Shown: one piece after another, positions 1 to 24,200 of the stretch
How the letters are laid out: each line of letters starts with the position of its first letter
Numbering within the stretch: the stretch's first letter is position 1
Origin: Angiostrongylus vasorum
Taxonomy: Eukaryota; Nematoda; Chromadorea; Rhabditida; Metastrongylidae
Reading direction: 5' to 3'
Assembly: GCA_018806985.1 (NCBI GenBank)
Contig: JADANN010000389.1
Span: forward strand, 1,178,001-1,242,000
Length of the DNA stretch: 64,000 bases
Translations under genes and position numbers: made by a program
Notes under the pieces: model-generated
The model's database searches: none
Told to the model about the DNA's origin: nothing
Seen by the model: the letters and a program-made list of their open reading frames with translations, nothing else

Positions 1-877
1 ATCTGTCAGGTATACAAAAAGTCACTTTTAACTAGTAATTGAGTGTTATTGGATTCACAATAGTTACAATACATCATGGCTATCATGTGAAATGAGCGGA
101 CATAAAAAACTCTGAAAAAATGTTCCAAATATGGTGTTTAAACGATAATCAAACGTTGAGAGTATTGTAAATGGACTTATTTTCTCACTGCGCATAGAAG
201 GCTTCATAATCATAGGATGGCACGTGGAAGAACTAAGATTGTGCGCAAATAACCAAAAACACCTACATTCATTACAAATTCACAGAAAAGCAGTATTGTG
301 AAGCGCAAAATATAAAGAGCAACGTCAGTTGTTAAAAAAGAGGACCAGATTGGCCGGTACGAGTGAATACCAACTCAGAGCGAATACAGCGAAAACTTCA
401 GATGTGAAGTAGATGCTGTAGCAAAAGGATTTAACCGTATGACACCCCTATGTCTTAAAGGAAGAATATGACAACAGACAACAAAGAGGAAAACATATTG
501 AAAATTCTTTCCTAAAGCATACACTAACAAATTAATGAAATACGATGAAAGATAAGCCACACAATAAAGACAGCATAGCGAAATAGACGTGCGAATGAAA
601 GGCAAAAATTCGGTCCTGGTTATCAAAGAGTGCACCATAAATAATGGCTTGCGATGATAGTGGAATACAAAGATTTTCCAAAAGACATTCACTCATATTC
701 TCCATAAATCCGACCATACCTATGTTTTCACTATGAACACAGACAAAAAAACCAAAAAAAATACAGTTACTGCGTTATTAATGTCGTTCTTACGTACATA
801 AAGGTTTAATTACCCAAGTTTTGGCGTGGAAAATCAATAGGCATCAAGAAGTCTCGCGTGGCCGAACCAACATCACA

Positions 878-954
<77 letters not shown>

Positions 955-3610
955 CTAGGCGAACCCCTCACTAAACGCATCATCAAGTGCTCAGCTTCAA
1001 AAGGGAGAACGTAGAATATCCAGAGATTGTGGATGGCAAAAAACATTAAAGCAATAATAACCAAGCCAACTACAAACCTCAAAGCATTGAACGACTACTA
1101 AACCAACAAACTACAACACAAGGTAGCACTACCGCAAAGGAAATCAATATGCTGATATACCACAAGCATAACAGCAAGGTCCTATTATGTTTCAAGACGA
1201 CCACCAGAATACATCCATTCTACAAATGCTGATGAGACAAGAAAAGGTCCCCAAAGAAAAATGCTGAGCCCTGAGATTAAACACCATGTCATGCTTGATG
1301 TGAAGACCGACCATTCGTTCATCAGCAATGAATCCGGCAATAATGTCCATCTGCTAGAGTACAAAGAAGAAACTCCAGAAGAATAAATCCTCAAGGTAGA
1401 AAGTACGAACAGATTATTTTATGCCAGTGCGACGCAGAAATCATGTGAAAACTTCTGCATATTTGAATCATCCTGCACTTAAGAACTGAGTAGTAGGATC
1501 TAATTCTGAAGAATGGTGAAAAGAAAACATTGCAGTCCAGAAAACACTTGAAAAAAGAAAACGATGAGGAAAAAAGTAGAACGGTTACAACAAATGGTTT
1601 TAGTCGAAAAAGTAGTAGAGCGAACTGCCAAACAAAAAATCACGGCAGTTCGAACTGCAACCGATAGTGAAAATACTTTAAAAAAACCATTCACGCTACA
1701 ATAACAGCGTGGAACTCGCATCGAGAAATGGAACAAGAAATTCATCGAGAAAGTGGACGCACAAAACTCCGTTGAATGGTCAGGTCGACAGTATCTCTCA
1801 TATGCGACATCCTTCTCCGTTCCTACAATGTGGATTTCAGAATGACCGTCCCACTGTTTTCAGTTCGATAGTCTCCATGAAGTTATGCGACCTAACATCA
1901 TAATAAATCCAATTCCTATCGCAGGTATCAATGAGCAAGGCATGACTATTTATGCGCAACTTTTTCCTAGCAAAGTAACATCTTGTTCGTAGAAAAACTG
2001 AAGTTACAATCGCTCTCGTCCTACCATCTTAAATCGTGAACTTACGCCATTCAAAATGACAACAAACTGTTACTCAGTCATTGCTCAAAGCATTGCTTTG
2101 CCCATATGATATCACATTCTTTTAACGCAATCTCACCCAAATGAATTAGCGTCCGTCTTTACAACACCAAACAACATTGTAAAATAAGGATTATTCGTCA
2201 AAAACCACGTAAAAGAAACGACGAATGTCTGATAAAATTCTGAAGACATGCCGTTGATAAGATCGTGGTAAGGGGGTGTAATCAGAGTCAAATTTAAAAC
2301 AATTGTGGAAATAGGAGAACGTCTGAGCAATCGATCCCCCTACATGTGTTCAACAAGAAAAGTACCAGTCAAATGGAAATTGTATTGGAACCCGCATAGT
2401 GTTCCCTGTGATCCGTGAAGATGAGTCGTTCAAGCCAAGTTACACATCGTAAAGAAAATCTAGAGAAGGCACATATAATAGGACCTATCGATTTAATACA
2501 CGTGACATAATAAACAATTTCTATACCTTCTCAAACATCTGATCAGGAATTCATCTGGTAACAACGTAGGAGATGCCATGAAATCTTGTAAATATGCTCA
2601 CAAACCTTACGAGGAATACATATGCTCGCTATCGACCATCTATCTATCTATGAGTAATCTTTCGAACCCTATCCCCGCGAAAGGTTGTGGTAATTCTTAA
2701 AAGAATTTTTTTCACACGAAAGACATGGAGAGAAAAAATCAAACTGGATCACTCTAAGAATGAAGAACGAGGAACGCAGTCTCAACTATCGGTGTGACAC
2801 GTCATCAGAAAGCCTGCCAATTCTTGCTCCACTGGAACTAGGAGCTGTGATATTTAAGCGATGTACATTACTAACAATAAAAAGTATACCCCCCACCTAA
2901 AAAAAAATGTTTAGCATCCACTTGTAATCAAATGGTTCAAGTCATGTGGACCTCACTAGTTCCCATCAATAGCAAGCTAGAAATTGTGGAGAATGTGGCT
3001 CTCGTAGAAAAAACCAGCTAACGAAGATTCAGAGAAGCCTACTTGTATGAACCTGTCGTGGTGAGCAACAATACAGGCCACCTTACGAGAATTCGCTCTT
3101 TGAATAGCAGCGCATCGAGTTCAAGAGCTGGTCCACGGCTTGAATTTATCATGCACAGTATCCTCGTCAAACATGAACAGTCATCCAAATCGAAGCAGAT
3201 TTTTTTAGTTCGTGTTGCCCTCGTCGAAGCATTTAAAGCAGAACCACGCAGATCGTTCGCTAGTTATAGCTTGCCCAAATGTGTCTTGTCGTAGTGGTGA
3301 GGAGTACGTGTACGTATAAAGCACTGAACGATTTTTTTTCCATTTCATTGTCTACTTCTTACTTTCCATACTACGTACTTGCTTTTTAATACATACACTG
3401 TAGAATGTTCCAGAACATTCCAATATAACGTGCTCCAACAAGATACAAAACGACTTGAACATGAAGGAAAGAATTCCGAACAAAAACTGACACGAACTTC
3501 CATCTGCGCTTAACAAACATGCCACTGTTTCGAGTACTCTCTTAACAGAAAAATCCAACATATATGCTGGATTTTTGCAGGAAAGACGAATTCTATAAGG
3601 TAAAAAATAT
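1..3610. other. AT-rich non-coding stretch, no recognised gene
   Basis: I see no exon that I can assign with confidence. It lies downstream of the second coding exon of the minus-strand dephospho-CoA kinase gene, so the missing 3' exons of that gene could be here or beyond the left edge; none was recognised. A plus-strand frame at about 1160-1387 is open for about 75 codons and ends in TAA. It has an acidic and basic composition that looks protein-like, but it has no convincing splice acceptor or homology. Confidence 0.5.
878..953. repeat. (CA)n microsatellite
   Basis: Near-uninterrupted CA dinucleotide array of about 75 bp beginning with a short ACAT interruption. The long Cys-Val or His-Thr open frames across it are artefacts. 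Confidence 0.97.
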
Positions 3611-3617
3611 AATGTAC

Positions 3618-15648
<12,031 letters not shown>

Positions 15649-15700
15649 CCTCTACAAATTATTTTCCCTTTTTTCGATCTCCTCGATATAAAACACTTAC

Positions 15701-15884
15701 GTTAATATCTACATGGACAGAATGGCTTTGTACCGAGCAAAGATTACGAGCAAGATATTTGTCATATTCATTTTCGTCGCAACAATTTCCAGAACATCGC
15801 GTCGTAGTGAGGAAGTCGTCTGAGGAAACATTCATCAAGACATTAGCATTTCTCTGTTCTTCTTTCGTTTCACCTCCATTAACT
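15701..15884 (-). CDS. Possible upstream exon of the dephospho-CoA kinase gene (5' UTR or N-terminal extension)
   Basis: An exon-like block with acceptor ATATGTAG and a strong AAC|GTAAGT donor. It is joined by a 49-nt intron to the P-loop exon. It is open in the frame that continues into the kinase. An ATG at 15835 would add 46 residues, rich in Asp/Cys/Ser, before the kinase start. Family members normally begin at the P-loop strand, so this may be untranslated, an isoform, or part of another transcript. Confidence 0.4.
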
Positions 15885-16357
15885 CTACATATACATACAG
15901 ACAGGAGGTGCACATAAATGGTGAACCAGACACTAAATGGCTCACCCGCAAAAGAAACAAAAAATGAACATACGGAATATACGGACTTCTATATCTTGTA
16001 TGATACAAATTTGGAACAATGATCAAGAAATCACACTATGTATTTTAGGTATGAACATGAAATTTAGACGCGAAGGCCTCTCGAAATGCCATACAAAGAG
16101 GAGGGAGTGTCAGAGTATCAAGCAAAAGACCCACGGACAGTTCTTCCACAGGGCTTAAGGTATACATAGTGAAACGTATATAATATCAAAGTAAAAATCA
16201 TAATATGTAACTGGTAAAGAGGTAAGTACGAGATGCTTCATGACAAGGCGAAAGCGAGTTACGCAGAGATTCGGTTGAAGCATCCATCCTCGTGAGTAAT
16301 ATATATACGAAAATGACAGACCGATCAACTGAAGAATTGACTAATGGAAAAAATAGG

Positions 16358-18269
16358 TCACTTCCCAACGCCACCGGTCCCTTGTATAGAATTTGATCCA
16401 CTGATAGGTGGCATCATAAAACGAAGAAGATTCGCCGTTGAGTTACCAAGGTATTGCTGTTGACTATGCTGTGCTTGCGACAACAACAACGACGTTATCA
16501 GCGGATCCTGGAAACAAGTAATTTACCCCAAAACGCAAATCACAGTGCTTTCGCTAGTTTGAACAGTGGTAACATAAGAAATTGCTATGAACAGACTGCT
16601 GGTAACTACTTTTTGAATAGTATCTTCGAATTCACAACACCCAAAGCGAACCTGACAAAGGAAAATAAACAGGCCACAAAAATAAAAAGAACATTGAAAA
16701 CAAACATATGAACAAAAAACTCATTATAAACGGTGGCACCGAGTTACACCACTTAGATAGATGGTCCTCACATCCCGTGGGATGTCCAAGAATTCCGCAC
16801 GATTCTTTTGTAGAAATGCAACCGTCATTCGTAGAGATGGCTGTGATGGCGACGGCCTTGCTTTAGGACTGATTTAGCTTCGCTTCTCGATGACACGTTA
16901 CATGGCGTTGAGCATGGTTTTCTTTGAAATTCCAAACAGTCATCGAGTTCAGCAAAAATTCGTCGTCATTATAAATCGAAGGTAAGGATCACTTCTTTGG
17001 AACTGGGGAACTTTCAAGGGAACTGCGAATCACGTGGATAGCACATTAACCAACTGAGGACGCTTTAAGCTTATGAAGTTCCCTACACGCTTAAGTTAAC
17101 ATATGAATGGTCTTAACGACGAATAACTCCAATTTTCCACTCAGCCAATATGCTACTAGTTCAATAAGATTTTTTGCCACATTGCAAAATTAACCTTTCT
17201 AGGGTTTTATCAAATGATCAGCATACGATTTTAGCTGTTACGCTTTCCATTTTGCAACTAGGTTTCTTTCATCTAGGACGACAGCCTTCCCGAGCACCTT
17301 TTCAGAACTGCCTGGTTTGCGGGCCGGAATATCCAACTGCTTCTCAACTTCGGTGATTCTGCTGAAAGACAGACGTCGAAGTACGACATCCGGTAACACT
17401 CCCATTCCTTACTGGCGTAAACCGTTGGAGTTATCTATTAGTGAAGCTATAAATCGCACTTCATAAAATGAAAGAAAAACTGCCCATGTGTGGTGATTCT
17501 TCAAAACCACTCGCCCGGAAGCCACGAATAACACAAAGTGCTTTAAAAGAGTTCAGCAGGATTTTCTCAGCACCTGTCGTACTTTGCAGATCTTGGCAGT
17601 TCTGACTTCGACATGCTCCACTCATTTTCGATTGCGTCTGCTTCATATCGTTACCGGCTGTTTTTTTTCTACCTCCGCTAACCTCTTGAATGTTGAAAAA
17701 CATGAGTAATTAAAAATAGAGAACATCGCACAATTAAATGTTGCAAACCGTCACATAAACAAATCTGAAGCAGCCTGTGCTCTTAAAAAATAACATAACA
17801 TATGTATGGACTAACACTTAACATGAGGAGGAAAATCTATTGCAAACCTCGCACACCTAGTGCAAAGGTGAAAACTATGTTGCAAAGCGCAACAAGTAGA
17901 AAATTTCCGTAAAAACGACGTTGCAAACGTACGAGTTAGATGTGCTGTGAAACCACTTCTTATCTTCAACATGACTTTGCTATTCAGACTGACTGCCTTT
18001 TCCATTTCTTAAGAAGTTTTCGATTGAACATACTCACCATTGCGTTCCCTGTGCTTAGCATCTGATTAGTGCTTCTTCCTAAAAAGCCGCTGTTTATTAG
18101 CGGATTCAAGGCTGCCAGTCGTTCAGGGCTGATGTTGGCCGCTAATTCTGCAGACACTGCCGGACCCGTGGATGTCGTAGTCATCACTGCTGGTTGTGTT
18201 GTCGATGCAGTAGCCAGCGTTGGTGCTGTCACCGATATAGATGGTGTAGAACACACACTGACCGTGGTT
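16358..18269 (-). CDS. zfp-1: zfp-1 exons 11-12: C-terminal tail
   Basis: Exon 11 (18269-18038) is Thr/Ser/Ala-rich, then has LAANISPERLAALNPLINSG, and ends in phase 0 at ATG|GTGAGT. Exon 12 (16507-16358) follows TTGTTTCCAG with DPLITSLLLSQAQHSQQQYL and ends GTGGVGK before TGA. Phase and composition fit, but this tail is poorly conserved in the family, so exon 12 is less certain than the rest. The 1.53-kb intron between them holds nothing else that I recognise. Confidence 0.78.
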
Positions 18270-21200
18270 CTAAAACAAATGGCACGCTAACTTTAAAACC
18301 ACCATACATAAAACAGCATTTTAGTAATTTCCTACGTCGCAATTACTGTCTACAATTGTTTTAACCAATTAACATTTCCATCACTACTCTGAGTTTTATG
18401 GGAAACATATGCCTTGAAGTAGTTAAAGTTATCACAAAGAGCTTTTAGAAATTCTCTAAATACTTTTAACACAACTGTCACATATAGGACTCAAAAATGC
18501 GCTAAAATTATTTAGTTCCTCAAATCTATACAACAACGAAAAAGTCACCAGAATCAACGCTATCTTACGATTCCTACTCTTCTAATACCTTTTGTACAAC
18601 CAAAAATGACTAGAGCGAAGAAAATAGATCTTTAAAAGTCTTCTTAAAGAGGCAAGTCCGATTTGAAACTAACATAATGTTCCTTTATAAAGTAACTCTT
18701 GATAAGAGTTAAGAACACTGCACGGGTAAACATGAAATCTCTTGTGACCACCACTGAAGCCATTTGCCTTAGCAAACTATTCCCATAAATATTCGAACTG
18801 GTGTTTTTGTACACTAGCCAGATACTATGTTTTACAGCTACAAACACTCCACTTTAAATTATGAAATTTGCGACTTGCCTGCTCTGCACATGCGGCACGA
18901 ATCCGGCACTGTTAGATTGTGTGGTGCTCAAGGAAGAAGTTGATGGTACATGCGATGCCCGACTAGGAGGCCTCGCAGCAGGGCGGGGTGTACCACTGGC
19001 TAACGATCTTAATTGCGTTAACGAATCTTCTACTCCAGTCGGCGGCACAGATACAGCACCTGATACGGAGGTCGTTGCCGTTACTATAGGAGAATGATGT
19101 GGGCTAATAAGGTTTGCGGGGGGCAAAGAAGCCTGGGCTTGGATGTTTAGTGAAGGGGCTGGTTGCTGCTGGTGTTGCAACTGTTGCTGTTGAAGTGGAG
19201 GTCCACCAAGTGGCACGGATAATCTTGATGTGAGCGCAAGTAGGTGTTCACGACGACGATTCAGCTGAACCAGCTGTTCTTCAAGCCGACCATTCTCCGT
19301 TTTAAGTTGGTGCAAGCATGATAAAAGTTGAGCTACATCAAACTGCGCTTGTGAAATTAGAAACTGTGAGCCCTGTTCCCATTGCCGTTCCAATAACTGC
19401 TCCATTGATGATGGCAGCGTTGAGTTCGCACCTCCTTGAGGACGTGTAGGCGCTGAGAGCGGACTTGTTCCAACTAGATTTGACGCTCCACAAGTAGTTT
19501 GTGCTAAAAGTTGAATGTTTATCGGGTTTCATGGCGAGTGAGATCATTTTCTAATTGTTCTAAAACAAAAAAAAACTGTTAATTGGCTGACTGATATCCA
19601 ATTCCATTTACCTTGAGATGAAAAAGTTGAGAACATTTTTTAAAAAGTGAAGGATTTGTTCTCAACAAAAAAAAATTGAATGAATCTACTAACAGGCGTA
19701 ACCATCAAAATACGTACCACTAACTATTGGCGCTTGCGTGACTGAAGGAACATCGTGTGAAGTGGATGGAATTGCGTTCGTTGTAACCATACGTCGATCG
19801 CAGGTTAAAGAACGATCAGCAATTCTTTCTCGATGGAAATCAGACACAGTCTCAGAGACGATTGGACCAACGAGATCTCGCAACGCCTTTTCGCTCTTTG
19901 TCCGATGGTTTGGTCGAGGACGTTTTGCCTTTTCCGTGAGTTCAGCCTTTGTATCACGGCTTCTTTTAACTAGAAAAAATGTATAAGAAAAACCAAGAAC
20001 ACATTTGTCGGGATAAGGTATGTAGTGAACGTTGCTGATTTACTTGTACTACACACTGGATTTGTTTTCCGTTCTTCAACTACTGGCTGATGTCAAAGTA
20101 CACGAATTAGGTTCTCATTTCCAATTTAAATCGGAAACATAACGTGGAAACACTAACTTGTAGACATCTTAGCACCAGTGGGAGTAAGAGCACCAGATGA
20201 AACAGCAAATGAATCGGCGACGACTTTCTCATCATGGTGGCCATTGGTATCAGACACAAAGCCGGCTGTCACACCTAACCTATTGTGATTCGTCAACTCC
20301 GCGGCCTGAAAAACCACTTTAAGTGAAAATCAAACCGTGGATACGATCAAAAGTAATCGCAAAGGTACTGATTTTATGCATTAATAGAACACCTGAACAA
20401 CCGCTGCATTAACCAAGGCGTTGAAATTGTTCGTCTGAGGCCCGTTTAGTGTGTGTTCTTGTTTAACGACCAGAACAGCACCACCGCCACCGGACAGCGG
20501 CGGCGTGGCATCTAAGGCGACTGAGGACCTGCTTGAGGTCGTCAACGGCGGTGAGAAGTTATTGATCAAATGCGAATCTTCAGATTGCGCTAGACCGATA
20601 ACCGCGCCCACTCGCTCAGACCTAAAAAGGGAAAACGAATACGTGTAAAGAATCGGTGGTATGACAACCCTGTAAACACAACTGCTATAGTTTCACCTAA
20701 AAGATCTTAGTATCTTTCAAATTCAAAGCAGTGAAACTCTCCACCCACTATCATTAATTTAATTCACTGGCAACATTTAGACCTTGGTGATGTCAAATAT
20801 TTTGGCCAATCATTGCATGCAATAGTACAACGATCAGAAGCTATGACCTCCAGATGGGAAGGCGATAATTTGCGCTATGTGTCAACTTTGTTTAGCTCCA
20901 TTTGTCAAATGTTGTTAAAAATAGCAAAAGAAAGGCACTATTGTTGAAAATCTGAATATTTGATGTAATCGAACGAGAAATGTAAGACGAGCATTAAATA
21001 AGCAGCAAAAACTATTGGAAAGTGCACTAACTGGGAAAACAAATAAGACAGAGAATATAATTTGAACCCTCTTAAACACGACCTCGGAAAAGGATCGACG
21101 AGCATGTGCCCACTATTGTTGCTGTTCGGTGGGGTCGGAGCGTATGGCACTGAGCTCTGCGACGACGACGGATGTGCCCTAATTCGGCAAGGAGGTATCA

Positions 21201-24200
21201 CTTTTATGGCAGGATCGGCAGTCTAAACATCACAGCGTTTTGAGAAAGCAAATCACGTAGCCAACTCTATCAATGTGCACAATGGTCACAAAACTATCAA
21301 GAACAAAAACTATAGAACGGAAACAACAGACGAAACAGTTTTAGAAAAACGGTGACAAAAGTGAATGACAGGGTTTCAGAAGCAAACAAAAACGAGCGCG
21401 CGTGGACACTTCTGCTGCATTTCGCCCTCTTACACAATGTAAACGAAAAAACAGTAATAGACTTAGCTTCATATCTACAATAAAATCAAATCGGTAACTT
21501 AGTTGCCTGGGCAATATACGCCCATAGTGTAATAGATAGAGCAATTAAGAGCAGCCAAATGATATTCAGAGCTGGTCTATCACTTTGATTTACTGGCGAT
21601 TTATGTCGTTACATCGTCCTCGACTAATAGTGCGAATTCCTCTCGCCCTGTAAAAATTCCAGGCCCACATTTCCCACAGCTATTTCTAGAGCCGACAAAG
21701 GAAGGAACTGCTAGAAGTTAAGACCTAGTAGGGACGTTCAAGCATTTCAAGGGATACCATGCTCGACATTCATTCAACTTTTTAATGAACACCATGACAT
21801 ATCCGAATAACATATGAACAAATATCATTCACTGTTAAAGAACACAATGCCCTAGCCGAATTACAGCGAACCCAACTCCCACCTGCATGAATAACGACTA
21901 CTAGGTAACGAAACGCATGCACAAACTACTGAGGCTAGCCTGCCATCTGAGGGCAGGCTATTTAAGTATCCAAATATAGCATGCTAAGTTTCGCGCACTG
22001 TCCGCCTCAATTCAACCAAGTGCGACTACGAAGACATACATCTACACATTGCGGTTCTGAAGGGGCCGATGATGCCGAAAAAGTTGGCCGGAATAACGGG
22101 TTCTTTGCTAAATTCGCGGAACACCACCAAGAACTCAACATTTTGATCTCTCATGCTGACCCCCTCTTCGCTTTCAGGTAAAAATTAGTTTTTTAAAAAA
22201 CTTGAAATAATGATGACTTAACTTCCTCAGAGTCTGCAGGAATGGTTTTTTAAAGTCGCAGGAAACCACATAAGAGCAATTACACCAAATCAATATTGAT
22301 TTCAACCAAATCGACAAAAATTTCCGATAAGGGTTAAGCAGCTACCATCAACATGCTTTGCAGTTCTGCACTGTACCAGTTCTAAAATAACGACTCAACA
22401 TCCCTAATTCTACAGAAGATCACCACATACAAGAGTAAACTCATAGTAGATGGCATTTAGTCAGATGCCGTCACTATCATAGACTGGTTAAGTTTCCACT
22501 GATATCCCTAAAAGATCGGCCAATTTGCATGGACATCAATAAGGCGGGATACCTATAATATTTAAGCTTCTCCACCCGTCTACACACTTCTCACTTAACA
22601 CAGTAACATGATGTGGAAATTGAATCTTATATGTGAATCACAAGTGCTAATTTGCAATGATTGAATTTTAAGAATTGTCACAGCCACAGCGTGTTAAAAT
22701 GAGATACATGGGAAGCAGCTCCTGATGGCAGAACACCGGCAGTACCCTTTGTGGCAGGCTTCCGTGGACAGAACTACAACGACCGCAGATCTCTGGACGG
22801 CTTAATAACAGAACTACAGTGTCCATACACTGACTGCTAGGTCATCCTACGATAACAATGCTATGTCAGAAACTAAACCTTGAAGCCAACAGGCTCCTTC
22901 CTACCCTAGTTCTGCATACAGCAGAAATTGAAACTACTTCCTGTTCAATCCGGTGTAACTATTTTAGCCATATTATCTCAAAAAACCACAGGTCCTGCTG
23001 GTTAAAATCCACCCACAGTTCACAGCATGGTCACCCAAGATTTCTCGAAGCATAACACTGACTAATAACAGTCGTAAAGAGGTTAATAATATCAATTTAA
23101 AGTATTTCTCTCTACTATTTCCAACCAAAATGTAAATTATGGGATGACATATCTGGTACACACAGATGTCACGCTGTGTACTACCCTCACTGGCAGAGAA
23201 AGAACGCTCATCATGCACATATCTACGACTCTACTACCAATCGTTGGCAACGTCAACTGGCACAGAAACTGCGTCTTTTCAACTTTCAAGGCGATTGCAC
23301 GACAATGTGAACAATGGTCGACAGCAAGCAGGAAGAATGGACGCGAACCGGACTGCAAGCATTTCTCGACTGCTTTGCTTTTTAAACAGCATCAAACAAC
23401 AAAGAAAACCATTCAAAAAAAAGTAGACCCAAAACTAATTATCTAGGCAGAAATCCCAGCAAGAACGACCAAACACAACCAGAAGTCCTCAGCAGATTTC
23501 AATCTAAAGGATGGAACTACTTAGGGAAACACGGAAGAACAACATGAATCAGCGTAGCGAAACGAAACTGCATCCAGCCCGGCAGTGCGCCGATAAAGCG
23601 TAAATCTCGCGTTCGCTATACCGCTGCTGCTCGTCGTAACCACACACACACACACACGAGCAACACCACCACCGACCCTCGCTAATCAATCAATCGATCG
23701 ATCAACCAACAGACTGATGCGTCACACGCGGGCAACATGCCACCTCCACCGACGTTCATCAATCAATCGATCGATCGACCGATCAACAGACTAATGCGTT
23801 ATTCATTGCGTTTGCGGTGTAACACGAACACGAGCGTACACACTCATAGTGCCCACAAAAGAACGAATTCCTCGCAACAAACTGAGGTAGCATCGTCCTG
23901 TCAACATCACGCACCACATCGCACTGGACTTTGACCAAATGCGGCTGTCCGCTACACGATCCGGCGAAAGCACGTGCTCCACTCGCCACTACTGAGACGT
24001 GCACATGGTTCTATGAGTAGCTTCCACCAATCCATCAAGTCATTCGGCTACTTTCTATGCTAATAGCTCATTGCAAAAAGTCTACGGTCGACGAAATCGT
24101 TGCAGGATCTTCGTCCACCAAACATATTCCCACACACCCACACACACAAACAAACAAACAAACAAACGAGCAAACAGACAGGTTACTTGACGGATTAACC

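Noticed and set aside
17461..17703. 80-residue minus-strand frame in the last zfp-1 intron as an extra exon
   Set aside because: No acceptor and donor pair gives a phase compatible with exons 11 and 12, which already join in phase 0.
20451..20648. Plus-strand frame inside the zfp-1 region
   Set aside because: Shadow of zfp-1 exon 7 on the opposite strand; the same applies to the plus frames at 18069-18290, 18861-19097 and 19738-19986.
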